Shown: piece by piece, positions 1 to 13,619 of the stretch
How positions within the stretch are numbered: position 1 is the first letter of the stretch
Layout: each line of letters opens with the position of its first letter
From: Brevipalpus yothersi
Lineage: Eukaryota > Arthropoda > Arachnida > Trombidiformes > Tenuipalpidae
Assembly: GCA_003956705.1 (NCBI GenBank)
Contig: QZCP01000085.1
Coordinates: 87,119 to 127,048 of the forward strand
Direction: 5' to 3'
Length of the DNA: 39,930 bases
Made by a program: the position numbers and the translations under genes
The notes under the pieces: generated by a model
The model's database searches: none
Told to the model about the DNA's origin: nothing
What the model saw: the letters and a program-made list of their open reading frames with translations, nothing else

Positions 1-40
<40 letters not shown>
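1..40. repeat. (GA)n microsatellite
   Basis: Perfect dinucleotide repeat of at least 40 bp at the window edge. Confidence 0.99.
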
Positions 41-44
<4 letters not shown>

Positions 45-264
45 ATGAGGAAAAGAAGAAAAAATCAAATGAAGATTGGGATGGAAAAAGATGGTAATGA
101 AATTATTTTCGGATGAGGGTTGATGGGTGATGATTTTGGTGTAGTGGAAGAAGATTTTGGGGAAAGAGAGAGAAATAAGATAGATGAGTGTAGGATGAAT
201 GCATATTCAGTTTGAAATTAGTGATCCTAATTGTATTTACTCAGGCTGTTTCACTTATACTTAC
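1..264 (-). other. Start of Eph intron 17, running off the left edge
   Basis: It begins with the donor GTAAGT at 264. It contains purine-rich plus-strand DNA and a (GA)n tract at 1-40. No acceptor or kinase coding sequence is visible. Confidence 0.8.
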
Positions 265-375
265 CCTGGTTGTGTAAGCACCTTCAATGGTGCCTTCTAT
301 TTCTCTTGAAAGACCAAAATCAGCTATTTTACAAACCAAAGTTGCATTGACTAATACATTGCGTGCAGCGAGATC
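265..375 (-). CDS. Eph: Eph exon 17: catalytic loop, DFG and activation loop
   Basis: The acceptor CCCTATAG|GATCTC and donor ACCAGG|GTAAGT bound 111 bp, phase 0 to phase 0 (residues 793-829). It encodes DLAARNVLVNATLVCKIADF, GLSREIEGTIEGAYTTR: catalytic D793 and N798, DFG 811-813, activation-loop Y826. It is the last exon in the window; the next should begin with the family GGKIPVRW segment and lies beyond the left edge. Confidence 0.98.
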
Positions 376-2882
376 CTATAGGGAAGAGAGAGAGAGCAAA
401 AAGATGAAGATGGATTAGAAAAATCTTGGAGGATTTATTCAAAGATACACGTTGCAAGATTTATTTGGGCTCTGATGAGCTCAAATCTTAAAAGATTACT
501 TTACGACTAATTTGTACTCACCCTGTGAACATAGTTAATTTCCGATAGATACTGCATTCCAGATGCAATACCTTTTAACATGGCTACCAGTTGGATGAGT
601 TGTAGCTTTCCTTCGTTATTCTGGTGATAAGTAAGAATATATAAGAAGAGGAGATGAGCATGATGAAACCAAAATGAGCATCCAATAAGATTTAGAAGGT
701 GAAAGTTCAGTGAAGACAAGCAAGAAAGACATAAAGCTTCCTTTATCTCTTTCTCTCTCTCTCTTGAAAGCTCTAGTATCAAGTGGAAGATGAAGATTAT
801 TCATCATCATTTCTATACATTTATTTCTTTGGAACTTTGGTAGTAATTTTTTCTTCTCTCTTCCATTCTTCAACTCACTTCTCAAGTGTAAATGAAATTA
901 AACTAGATCATCAAAAATATCCACTGACTGATGACTGACTGTATGTGAAATTTTAAGCAAATCAAAGTGATGAAGAGCCACTTCTTGCATACAAAATCGA
1001 TTCTATTCAGTTCTCTCTTCTTCTTCTTCTTTCAAGCTTATCGTAGGAATACTCGTGAACATGAAAAGAAATCAGCTTCAACCAGCAGCTATCGTTTGCA
1101 CAGTGTGTGCAGTATGTGGAATGGGTTCACATTTGATATTCTGAACATGTTTCTTATTCTGGTGATTCAACCATAGAAGGAACAGAGAGTAAAAGTTAGA
1201 GAGAGAAAATCTGATCTAAAAATCGAATGATTCGCCTAACTTCTCTTCCAATTACGTGATGAACAGAGTGAGATATATTGGAAAGAGTAGAAAGAGAAAA
1301 GTTTAAAAGCCTAGTATATATATATTAGTGTACCATCTTGACATGGCTTGAAATTTTTATGATAATTATTATTCTGCTCATTTTATCTTCCATGATTTTT
1401 ACCCTACCTCATGAGAATCTGTTAAAGGGTAGAGGAAAGAGGTGAAATTATCCACTACAAAGGAAACTTGAAAAAGTGATTAGTTTTGTCTTCATCATCA
1501 CACACACATACACTCAATGCTCGAGGGAAAAATCAACATGTTCAAGCTTGAACTATAGTATTGATGATCAAACACACAGTACCAAGTTGAATGAAGAAAT
1601 AAGTTCAAAATGAAGGTTGTGAGCATAAATACACATTCATTCAGAGAATATATAGCTAACACAAATAGTAACACACACACACACACAACAAGATTGACTT
1701 TGAGAGGCAAAGTTTTTAGTAACAACATACACACACACATAGATCTGTACATATATGTATACTCTTTTGAACCATATGAATTAAATACACTCATGCATGG
1801 ATAGACGTCAAGTCAAGTTTGTTATACTTACTTTTAGAAAAGTATCTAGTGAACCATTCTCCATATATTCTGTGATTATCATGATAGGATTACTTTTGGT
1901 TACTACTCCTTGTAAATAGATGACATTAGGATGATCAAATTGGCCCATTATACTGGCTTCGGTTAGAAAATCTGTTCTCGCTTTATCTGTGGCCCCTGGT
2001 TTCAATGTTTTGATAGCAACATTCACTTCTGGTCCATTTGGTATACGCAATTTACCCTGGCAAACATCACCAAATTCTCCTGTATCCATGCAATTTGTGA
2101 GAAAGAGAGAGAGAGGAAGAGAGGAAATGAGTGAGAGAATGAAGAAAAAACAAACGTATTCAGATAAACATCATAAATATATTAGCATTTTAATCGGCGG
2201 CCATCATCAGTTGAAATTGTGTTCAAGAGAGAGAGAGAGAGAGAAAGAAAGAAAATAGCTACACAGTACCTGTATATAGAAGAGACCGAAACAAGAGAGA
2301 AAGAAGAGAGAGAATTACTTTGGAATGCAAATATGTTTGCCCATTCATTTGAAGATGACCATAAATTTTCATCTCCATAGCCACATTGTGTAGTGTAAAA
2401 AGTTTGTTGCAACCTCAAGAATCATTCATTCACTGTTTCCTTCACCAAACATTGGCCTCCATGATGATTGATTGTGTTCAAAGTATACCTTCTAGTCAGT
2501 CAATTTTCTCTCTCTCGTTTTTGAGTCTCTCTCTCTTCTTCTATTTCTCTCATCTGAAATGACTTTTGCCGATGAGTAGGATGATGTTTGCTACTTTATC
2601 TACCATTTCGCCTCCTCGTTTGACCAAAATGGATAGACATTGCACACACACACACAGAAAAATGATGAACGAATGGAAAAGATGATAGAATTGAAACAAG
2701 TTCAAATTGAAATACATGGAATCGTGCTAAAATTACGACTCTCTTTCGTTTACTCTCTCTCTCTCACGTCCAGAAAACGTCCCAAGGAGTGTGATGATTG
2801 AATGCTATGGGCCAGCCAATCCAATGGATATATGGATCCTCTTTCTCTCTATGAGCTAAATTTTTCCTTGGAATTCATTACC

Positions 2883-2941
<59 letters not shown>

Positions 2942-3332
2942 AAATCTATCTAGCCCAATACTAGTTTCACACACACACATAGACAGTAAGAAATATGTGT
3001 TTATCATGCTCCCCGGTGCATTGCACAAACAGGGAACCTCCTTACGACCAGTCGAGATGGTAGAAAACACACACACACAGCATATATACACACATACTGA
3101 GGCCATGGGAGTTCATCGGTCTGCCATCAGAAAGCGGCCTGAAATCATCGCACTGATAGCCCAGCGATGAAGGGCCACCAGTAGAAAGGGCAAGCAGGCA
3201 GGCAAACCTTGCCATAAACTGGAAGATAAACGTAGGCCGATCATCAGGGAGAGAGAGAGAGAGAGAAAGAGAGAGAAGAAGAAAGAGAGACGGGCCAACA
3301 ACCTGTTTAGCCTGGGGCCATGAAGAATAGAC

Positions 3333-3406
<74 letters not shown>

Positions 3407-6400
3407 ATAAGAATATATGGTGAAAAAGGAAGGAAGAAAAATTTCAATGAGAAGAAGGTATTCAGCTTGTTACTTGAGGTGTATTCGTATGTATTCGTAT
3501 GTGTTTGACAGAAGGCGATGGTGTGATGGCTTACGGATTTAGGGTAAAACTGGTCTAGGTCATATTGTGGTCGAAAAAATATTTTTTCCGGTTTCAATGA
3601 ATTTTGGGTAATGGAAAATTATGCCATGTATTTTATTGGACACTGAGAGAAAGAGAGTTCTTTTGAAATAGGACCATATTCACGTTTCAACGCCAAGCCT
3701 ATTCTAGGGCCAAAACGGAGGGCATACACACAAGATGTGACTTGTTGCTCAAGGAATTGAATTTGTGAGTGAGTGAACGAGAGAGAGAACGGTAATTACT
3801 TTGAATCTATCACCATCACAATATGCAAACTGCCATAGATTGTATCGCTATTTCTAAAGGTAAAAATAGATGATCAATGATCTTGCTCATTCAAGCCACC
3901 CCATTGCTCAAGCCAGCCCAATTCAGCATATGTTATAAAAGAGAGAGAGAGAAAGAAAGAAAATGTAAAGCAACAGTGTTACCAGAAAAATCTTTTGTCC
4001 CGAAGTTACACACTAGGCCAATATGTATGTACTCTTTTGAAACGGAGGAGAAAACTTTTCACACCGGACAAAAAGTTTGTGTGTGTGTGTGGAAGAAGCA
4101 AATTGTTCAGAAACAGAAATTGTACTGTATTATTATTGTTATCATTATTATTCACTGTATATATGTGTGTATTGCTTCACCAATGGAAATTTCAATTCGT
4201 GCATTGATAAATAAAAATTGATGGCCAAAAAGGAAGAGAGATAGAAAGAAAGAAAGAGAGAAGAAGATGAAAGATAAAGAAGAAGAGAGTGTCCAAGGGG
4301 CAGAAGAAGAAGAAGAAGAAGAAGTGAGAGGGCGAGAGAGGATCTGAGAGAGAGATGAGATGAGACGAATAAATGAGATGTACTCAAGTTAGTAGATAGA
4401 TTTGGCCATGATCAGGTAGGCCCTAAGGGTGAGGGCAAGTGAATGTGAGCTCTCTTTTTTCTCTCTCTCTTCTCTCCTCTTTAGCATCAGTATCTTGATA
4501 AAATAGCCTGCGATATTTTCTCTCTCATCCTCTTTTTTCTCTCCATCTCTCTCTTTCTCTCTTCTAGACTGACTATCTTACCTTTTTCTCCACACTTACA
4601 CCATCCACCTCACCCAACAGCTTCTTGAAGACGTATATATCACTAATTATACGACTTTAATCATGTTGACAATCTTATTGCAATCATCACCCAGCAAGTG
4701 GACATGTCATTCATCATGCAAACTTGAGAATGTTTCTCAAAATCTGGCCTCTTGTCCCTCTCATCTTTTTATCCACACACACACATACATGTATGTATAT
4801 AACAGATTTGAGGATACAAATTTCAGCTTCCAAAATAGCTAAGCTCACACACACACACAAATAGGTGAACACAGACACTGTAATGACCATTATCATTGGA
4901 AAATATGATGGACATAGGGTGAACCAATGGGATGGGAAGTTTGTCCAGAGTAGGAAGTGTGTGTATGTGTATCTGCTTGAGGCCAGCGAGGGCCATTTTT
5001 TTTTCTTCAAAAACAAAAATAAGGTAAATACATGTATACTTTGCATGATAAATGATGCAAAATATTTCTTCTTTCTCTCTCTCTCTCCCTCTCTCTCATG
5101 TGAGCACTAAATTTTCTTTCAAACTCCCTCTTCTACTTTTTTCTTATTCTACCTGTCCATGGTGTGTATACATGAGTGTAGGTAAGTACAGTGATTTAGT
5201 ATCAAAAAATATGATGAATGATCATGCTGATTACGTGCTAAGTTACTCACAAACCGCTTGATGTCCCAGAGAATCTTTCTATTTTTCTCTCTCTTTTCGC
5301 TCTTTGTTTTGAGCCTCGAAAAATGTACCGGATACAGTATCCATTCATTATTTTACATACACTCTGAATATATATCATACATGATGACATAAATATTGTC
5401 AATTCAGTCCAGTTTAGCACATTTGTTGAGGGTAAGACAAAATACGTTACATACACACACAAGCAAGGAGAGTTACCCAAATTCATTCACAACCATTGTC
5501 AAGGGAAATATATCATTCATGGAATACACGGTGAAAATAAATATCAATTTTATACATATATCTTTCATTCAAGCTTTTTTACTTTTTCATTCTCTTTACC
5601 TAACCGATATACATATATATATTCAATAGGACATTCTCCAGCACATATTCGATCGTATTTCAAGAATGACAATGTAGATATGTATATATGGTGTACACAT
5701 ATTGCTACTGTTACACAGCTGCCAAGCTGGCCTTTAGTTGGGATAGATTTACGGAGGAACCGAAATGTGTAAGAGGAACCATGAGTGAAGGTGAAAAGTT
5801 CAATTCATAGGCAATACATCAATAGAAACATATTCTGGGACAAGAATATTTGATTCACTACAACAAAAAATCAATGAGATTTGAAAAAGAACGACAAGAA
5901 CTTATCCGATTTCCTATCTCTCTCTCTCTTCCCACATCAAGTTATCTGATGAGATGCAGATTTTGATCATGCAGTTCGAAATTCTTTCCCTCTCTCTAGT
6001 ATTTTTGTGCTTTTTTCTTCATAAAAAATCTGTCTCCTGAGAGAATGAATAGAACTTTTAGGACACTTTTGCTGATCAAGCAAAAAAAAGAATAGTTCAA
6101 CAAAAGATATTCAATCTCAATCGAAACATGTAGCATTCTCTCTCTCGTACAGACACACAGACTCACATAGACTTACACTATTACTATTGCCGTTTTATGC
6201 TTGGAGTGTCGAAAATGTTTGCCATCAACAATGGCATTGGGAAAAGATTTTATGCTAAATCTTATTCACTTTCTTTCCCTCTCTCTAGTTTATCGATGTG
6301 TCCAATTTGCATCCGCTTGAGTCAATTTGAATTGAAAAATGAACTCTAAATAATGCAAATTGTAGGGGAAACAAAGCAGAGAATTTATTCTTATTATCAT

Positions 6401-8367
6401 TCACACACAGTATAAAGTATATAGAGGAAAAGTCCATGAAAATTCGCGCCAGAAGGTGGAATAGAAGAAGCGAAGAAAAACTGAAATTCTGACTGATGGC
6501 TGATGTATTGATAGAAACAAAAGGAGGAAACAAAAAGAAAGAGAAGAAGAAGATCGATAAAGAGAAACTCAAATTTGAATGATTCCTGAGATATGATCCA
6601 AAAATCATTTATCAAATCAATTTGGGAAGCAGAAAAGAAAGGAAAGAAAGAAAAAGAAGAGAAAGAGGAGCATCCAGAAAAAATATTCAATCAATGTTAG
6701 TAACAGAATATTTTGATTTTCAATTCTCGGCATTCGTTTGAGAAAAATATTATAAAAGAAATTGATCATCTCTCATTCTTCAACAACTGAAACAATATAT
6801 CAACAAAGCCATTCAAAGCCAAATTATCACTTCAAGAAAAGATGATGCGAATATTTTACCGGCCAGTAGCAATGTGTTTTGCATGATTGGCAGCTAAAAT
6901 CAGCATTTCCAACATCCTCATCTCCTCTCACTCCACACACTTCTCCTGAGAAAGAGAGTAAACTTTGCAACATTCAAATGTATTTCACTGATGATACCAA
7001 GATGATAAGAGAAATTAGCATTTTCTCATATTCTCAACTCACATTCAAACACACACATACACACACTCACAACTGCATCACTTTTGCTCAGCTATTCAGA
7101 AGAAGCTGAACTCTCAAACACAGCATGAGATTTCAAAATCTCGAGAGGAAAGGTGCAAAAGGGAAACAAAATGATATACCAAAAAATCTTTGAATCTTTT
7201 TCGGCAAATATATAAATATCACATATATATATATAAATTTATACCGATTTCCAAATGATTCACGCGTTGAGGCAAACATATTTGCATAAAAGCATTCGAT
7301 GGGCGAACATTTTCTAGATGATGCCGAAAAAAAAACCGTTTTCTTTTTGCATCTGAATACGCATACATATATATTGGTGTATTGGTATATTGAGGAATAA
7401 TTTTGACTTACCTCCTCCAATTATGCGTTCAATGGTGATGTGAGAAGCATCAATCTCTCGAGTGAATTCTCGAATTGCTTGATTTGGATCCTCATATGTG
7501 TGTGGATCCACATACGATCGTGATGTTCCACATGTGAATAAAGGTGTGTGTACAGAAAAATGAGAATTAACTGTGAAAGAATAGAGAGTAGAAGAGTGAA
7601 AATAAGAAAATTTTGTGATTAGCATTGAGCCTTTAATGTCACAATATCATTTAAGTGATAAGCTTGTGAATATCAAGACATATTAAGAGACACAAAAGGT
7701 GTAGCTTTGATCATGAATGGATGGCTTCTTCATGTCTGAGTATTCTTTTGTTCTCTTCTCTCTTCTCTCTCAGTATTCTAATCATGTATCCACTCTAAAA
7801 TATTTCCATATGATCTCTTTTCCTAGTCTCTTTACCTCATCAAGAGGGCTAAGCTGAGAGGAAAATTTTTTTCAATTCAAAATACTTTGTCAGTCTCTTC
7901 CTTCTTTCTCATCTATTATGTAGACAGAGAGAGAGAAATATACAGAGGAAGCTTTTTTCTAACATTAAAGAAAAGGAGAAGAAGAGGAAAATACAAAATT
8001 CTATGAACATATCTTGAAATTGTGGATATATTTAAAAGAATTATGATAGTGTGTATGTGTATACAGAATACACCTCATATCTTTCTCTAGCCATTCAACC
8101 TTAAGTTCAGGAGAGATGATGGAGAGAGAGAGGAGCAAGAACATGAGCTCAAATAAGGATGATCCCTAAAGATTCATGGTAAAGGTAGAAGAAGAGGAGA
8201 TAGAGAAACATAAGAAGCAATGGAATGATGAATGAAACATGATAAATTGAAGCTTGCATCACAAGCACGCAGACTGGTGTTAAATTATTTACGAGCTCAA
8301 GAAGATGAAGAAATTGTAATCATCAAACCAAAGTAGAGAAGAAGAAGAAGAGAATGGATCAAAGAGA

Positions 8368-8418
<51 letters not shown>

Positions 8419-11163
8419 CAGATGATGGAGAGTAACAAAAAAAGGTTCCAATACTTACATCTAGCTGTTGGAACTATGGGCGGATGATCCAGTGAAGGTA
8501 CTGTGGTAATGTGAGATGAAGAGAGAAGATAAGAAAAAAGAAGAGAATATTTATATATATAAATCAGAATCAGATTGAAAGAAAGGAGAGAAAAATAAGA
8601 AACCTCAAAGAAAGGAAAAAAGAGAAGAGAAGAGAAGAGAGGCTGAATAATACAGGAGAAACTGTTTATCTGATGGAATACATATATATCAGTTTACATG
8701 TTACCCTCATACATCGTTCATATTCATACTCAAAATTATGACTCCCATGCTGGCCACTTTTATTCTCATGCTTTATTTGAGATGACCACGTAGTATCAAT
8801 ACTCATTTCCGTACATATATCATGGAATGGAAAATATTCATAAGGCTAGCCAATGTATATCAAAGTATGTGTATGTATATCCGTGTAAATACACATTCAT
8901 ATATAGAGGTATGTATTGTCTTCATTGTAGAGGAAACACATCCATAAAAGGGTTTAATCGGAGAACATTAGCAATAGAGAGAGAGGATGGTGGTTAATGT
9001 TCATTTTGCTCTCTCTCATCTTTCGCTTTCACCATTCACAACCATCTGGATGATGATCATGAATAATTTTGTACTTGGTGAGAAAAATCTTCGATTATCT
9101 TGAGGACCTGTTGTTGCCTATTTAGGAGTGAAGATGAGTAGAGGCTAGTTTAAATGATTTTACTACAACAAAAGTAACTTCATGGGCACTAATTGTGATG
9201 ATTATCATCAAGATGATTATTATTGAGCCCATTCAAAGAGACATTAATTCAAGGTATCGATATTCTCTGGAGGAAAATTTTTGCTTCTTAGATTCATGAA
9301 AAAGGTTCCAGATAATTGGTGTATACAGAAAAATTCTTCAACGAATATATCTGATGTAAAGATCAGAAGGAAATAATCAATAATAATAATAATAAGAAGA
9401 AGAAGAAGAAAAGGAGAGCTGAAGAAAGTAAAAGTTGAATAGAGAGATAGAGAAATTGGAAAATTGGATCCATGGAAAACATGATACACATCAGATGATG
9501 TATAACCTTTTCAAAATCTTTCCACTCAAGTTTTGCGATATATTTCACCCAACGAAAAAGATAGTATCATAAGGATAGCATTCATGAAACAAAAGGGGCA
9601 CTGAATGACCCTTACAATACAGACAAATATATAGATAGATATGCTTTGACTCTATTACACACGGTTGAATGATGACCCAGTGAAGAAGTGATTCTATCAG
9701 ATACTAACAGAGAAAGATGAAAAGAAATGATTCACATGAGAATCGAGAGAGGAGAGGCAATAGTTATGAAGCAAACTAAGACAATAGATAATGATGATGA
9801 GAATGGTGGCAATCATTGCCCAAAAGTCTCGTGAGATGGACAAACACAAAAGATTGGATAGAGAGAGAGAGAAAGAGTATTATTAATCATCGCTTTCATG
9901 GCCCTTGAGTTGCATGACGATTTATATCAACTCAAGCATGAATGAATGGTCAGTGCAAGATGAGGAAGAAGAAAAAAAAGAAGAAGAACAATATTTCGTG
10001 CTATTGTGGTCATTTCTTGTGACAAAATCTTCTTCATCTTCTACCTGCTTTCCCTCTCTCTCTTGTGATGCTCCTAATTGGACACTGTCAAGAATTTCTA
10101 AGCTACAATCGATCTTATACAATATTATTCGCATTATTTAGCCAACAGGTACACACATACATGGTATACACTTGAGAGAGAGAACATGTAGCAAAAGGAT
10201 GATGAAGAGAAAGTAACTATTTGATGAAAACCTCGGGAATCACTAAGAAGAATTATGTGCATTTCCTGCTTTCATCAGAAGAATCTGGTTTTGATTAGTC
10301 GTTTTGAGAAGAGAGTGAATGATAAGCAGATTCATTTGGTTGATTTCTTCATCGCTTCTCTCTCTCTCTCTCTTTTCCTTTTTTCTGTTTTCCAAAAAGT
10401 TTTCTATCTTCTATCTTTTCTCTCTCTCCCTCTCTTCGTATGGCTTGATTTCGAAGTTTGTCGATGAATTTTTGTGATCATCAATCAGTAAATTATGAGG
10501 AATCTTATCTTATTTATTGCATCACTTAGTTTGACAAACTGGCTTCACAAGTGATGTCCCTTCTTGTGACTCTGGATCAACATTCTGTTGGCCTCTCTCT
10601 TTTACTCTCTTCTCTTTTCCAAACGGAACATTTTGCCCAAATCTGAAACAGCTCAGATGCAATCAACATTTTTAGGTTCAGGTGAATATATGTTGGAAAG
10701 CTTTCAAGTGAGAGCTTCAGCTTTTGGAAAAGGTTTTTTTTCTACGATTACAACTACTACTTCTCTCTCTCTCTCTCCTTCCACATGCAATCGATGGCTA
10801 ATCTGTTTTCCTCTTACCGTTGATGAGGAGGGAATAAAGATGGTGATGCTGATTTCGTTTCCATTGCTTCAGCTAGAATTCATCAGGCTCTAGATAAGAA
10901 GCAGTTTTGGCGTTTGGGAAATGTGGCCAATTTTCGAAATGAGTCAAAAGAATATCAAAGCAATTCATACTATATATGAGTATACATGTGTGTATGTACG
11001 TCCAGAAGGATGGAGCATTCAGACAGTATACAGGAGAAGAACTTAGATGTGTGTGTATATATATACAAGAGTCAAAGATGACTAGAGCTTCAACTAGTGT
11101 CGTTCTGAAGAACACATCATTCGATACAGTAAGATTGATCCTTCAGATTAGTCAGCGAAGCAC

Positions 11164-11237
<74 letters not shown>

Positions 11238-12775
11238 AGAATCAAGTGGAAAGCATGCCAAAAGAGAAAGACACGAGAGCAGAAAGAGAGAGAGAGAGAG
11301 GAAGAGAGACAAAATTTGAGCTTGATAGCGGCAAGCGAGAGAAATAAGAACACACTAATCTGAATATCTTGAGGATGAATCAAGATCGGTGGCTCTTGAG
11401 ATGATGAGAGCAAATTAGAGAGTCCATCAGAGAGATGTGAGAGTTGAAGCTGTTACACCCGCTAATCAGTGACAGATGAAAAGGCCGAGAAAAAGATGGA
11501 AAAGAGGAAAGAGAAGAGAGAGAGAAGAGAATTTGGAAGATGCCCAATCTTAGTAGTTGAGACGTTTTTTTTGCGCTGACTCAGCTTCTCTTTATTCCAA
11601 TCTTTTTTCACCGTTCAAGATGAACGCTTCTTGTGCATCTCTCTCTCTCACACAATTTGAATCGCTACAATGATTTGGTGAAAAGGATAGAAAAAGACGA
11701 CTTGAGATGATGAATGAGATGCAAGTTGAGTCTCTATCTTCTCTCTCTTTCTCTCTTCTCATGAATCTGGGGCTCGCCTGATACATATAATTGGAAGGAT
11801 TGTTTCCAGGGAAAAAAAATTTTTGAGAATATTGTTTTATTCTATCCATTTTTTCTCTCTCCTATCTTTCTACCTTCTACCTTCACATTCAAATGATTGG
11901 CGTGGTTTGAGCTCAGATAGCTTCATACACAGAGAGAAAGAGAGGGAGAGAAAAGAAAGAATCGGGTTGAAATCAAGTATCAAGGCAGGGCAGAAAACAC
12001 ACAAACAGACTCACACATACTCATTCACCCAAGCAAATTGTGATGAAGAAGAGCAATAGAAGGAGAGAGAGAGAGAAAGAGAAAAAAGATAGTCAGAAGG
12101 CAAAATGGATTCATATAATGATGATTTGAAATTTCAACAGCCTCAGTGAAAACCGCCCAAATAATAAGCTGCTAGAGAGAGAGAGAGAGAAAGAAAAAGA
12201 GCATTCAAAGCTAACTACCATTACAACAAGTCAAATATTATGCTGACAGAATGAATACAAAATATATTCTAGCCTCAAGTGTGTGTGTGAGGGAAAGAGA
12301 AAGAGAGAGAGAAATGGTGATGAAGAAAGATGGATAGATAGATAGAGAAAGAGAGAGAGAGAGATTCAAAATGGTCCATGTCTGGTGATACTAATGATGA
12401 TGAAGATCGCGTTCCATGAAAAGAGTGAAACAAGAATAATATATCCAGATTGTAGCTCGGAAGTTTGACTAGACACTTATATATACATATATACATACAC
12501 ACACACGGCCTGAGTCCATTTGGCTATATGTATGTGTATCATGATATATATACACAACATCATACACACATACATACATATATATATAAATATATATACA
12601 TAACGCCCATTCTCACGAATGGTGTGTGAATATGCTTGATCATGTCACAGCATTATCATTACACTGACTCTAAGCATCATTTCATTCTTTGTGAGAATGT
12701 TAATTTGGTTCTAATTTTCGGGGAGAGAAAAAGAACAAACAACGATGAACAATCGTCACAAATCACGTTAGGAAG

Positions 12776-12850
<75 letters not shown>

Positions 12851-13587
12851 NNNNNNNNNNNNNNNNNNNNNNNNNNNNNNNNNNNNNNNNNNNNNNNNNN
12901 NNNNNNNNNNNNNNNNNNNNNNNNNNNNNNNNNNNNNNNNNNNNNNNNNNNNNNNNNNNNNNNNNNNNNNNNNNNNNNNNNNNNNNNNNNNNNNNNNNNN
13001 NNNNNNNNNNNNNNNNNNNNNNNNNNNNNNNNNNNNNNNNNNNNNNNNNNNNNNNNNNNNNNNNNNNNNNNNNNNNNNNNNNNNNNNNNNNNNNNNNNNN
13101 NNNNNNNNNNNNNNNNNNNNNNNNNNNNNNNNNNNNNNNNNNNNNNNNNNNNNNNNNNNNNNNNNNNNNNNNNNNNNNNNNNNNNNNNNNNNNNNNNNNN
13201 NNNNNNNNNNNNNNNNNNNNNNNNNNNNNNNNNNNNNNNNNNNNNNNNNNNNNNNNNNNNNNNNNNNNNNNNNNNNNNNNNNNNNNNNNNNNNNNNNNNN
13301 NNNNNNNNNNNNNNNNNNNNNNNNNNNNNNNNNNNNNNNNNNNNNNNNNNNNNNNNNNNNNNNNNNNNNNNNNNNNNNNNNNNNNNNNNNNNNNNNNNNN
13401 NNNNNNNNNNNNNNNNNNNNNNNNNNNNNNNNNNNNNNNNNNNNNNNNNNNNNNNNNNNNNNNNNNNNNNNNNNNNNNNNNNNNNNNNNNNNNNNNNNNN
13501 NNNNNNNNNNNNNNNNNNNNNNNNNNNNNNNNNNNNNNNNNNNNNNNNNNNNNNNNNNNNNNNNNNNNNNNNNNNNNNNNNNNNNNN

Positions 13588-13619
<32 letters not shown>

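Larger units (their letters stand above)
2080..7411 (-). other. Eph intron 14 (5.3 kb)
   Basis: GTAAGTC...TACAG; it splits the glycine loop. Contains (GA)n 2886-2935 and 3336-3404, many (CA)n patches, and a locally GC-richer block at about 3000-3320. No additional exon is needed by phase or homology. Confidence 0.8.

Noticed and set aside
5246..5330. Strong donor-like GTGAGTAAC on the minus strand in intron 14
   Set aside because: The sequence upstream is purine-rich with no usable acceptor, and the kinase glycine loop is already continuous from exon 14 to exon 15.
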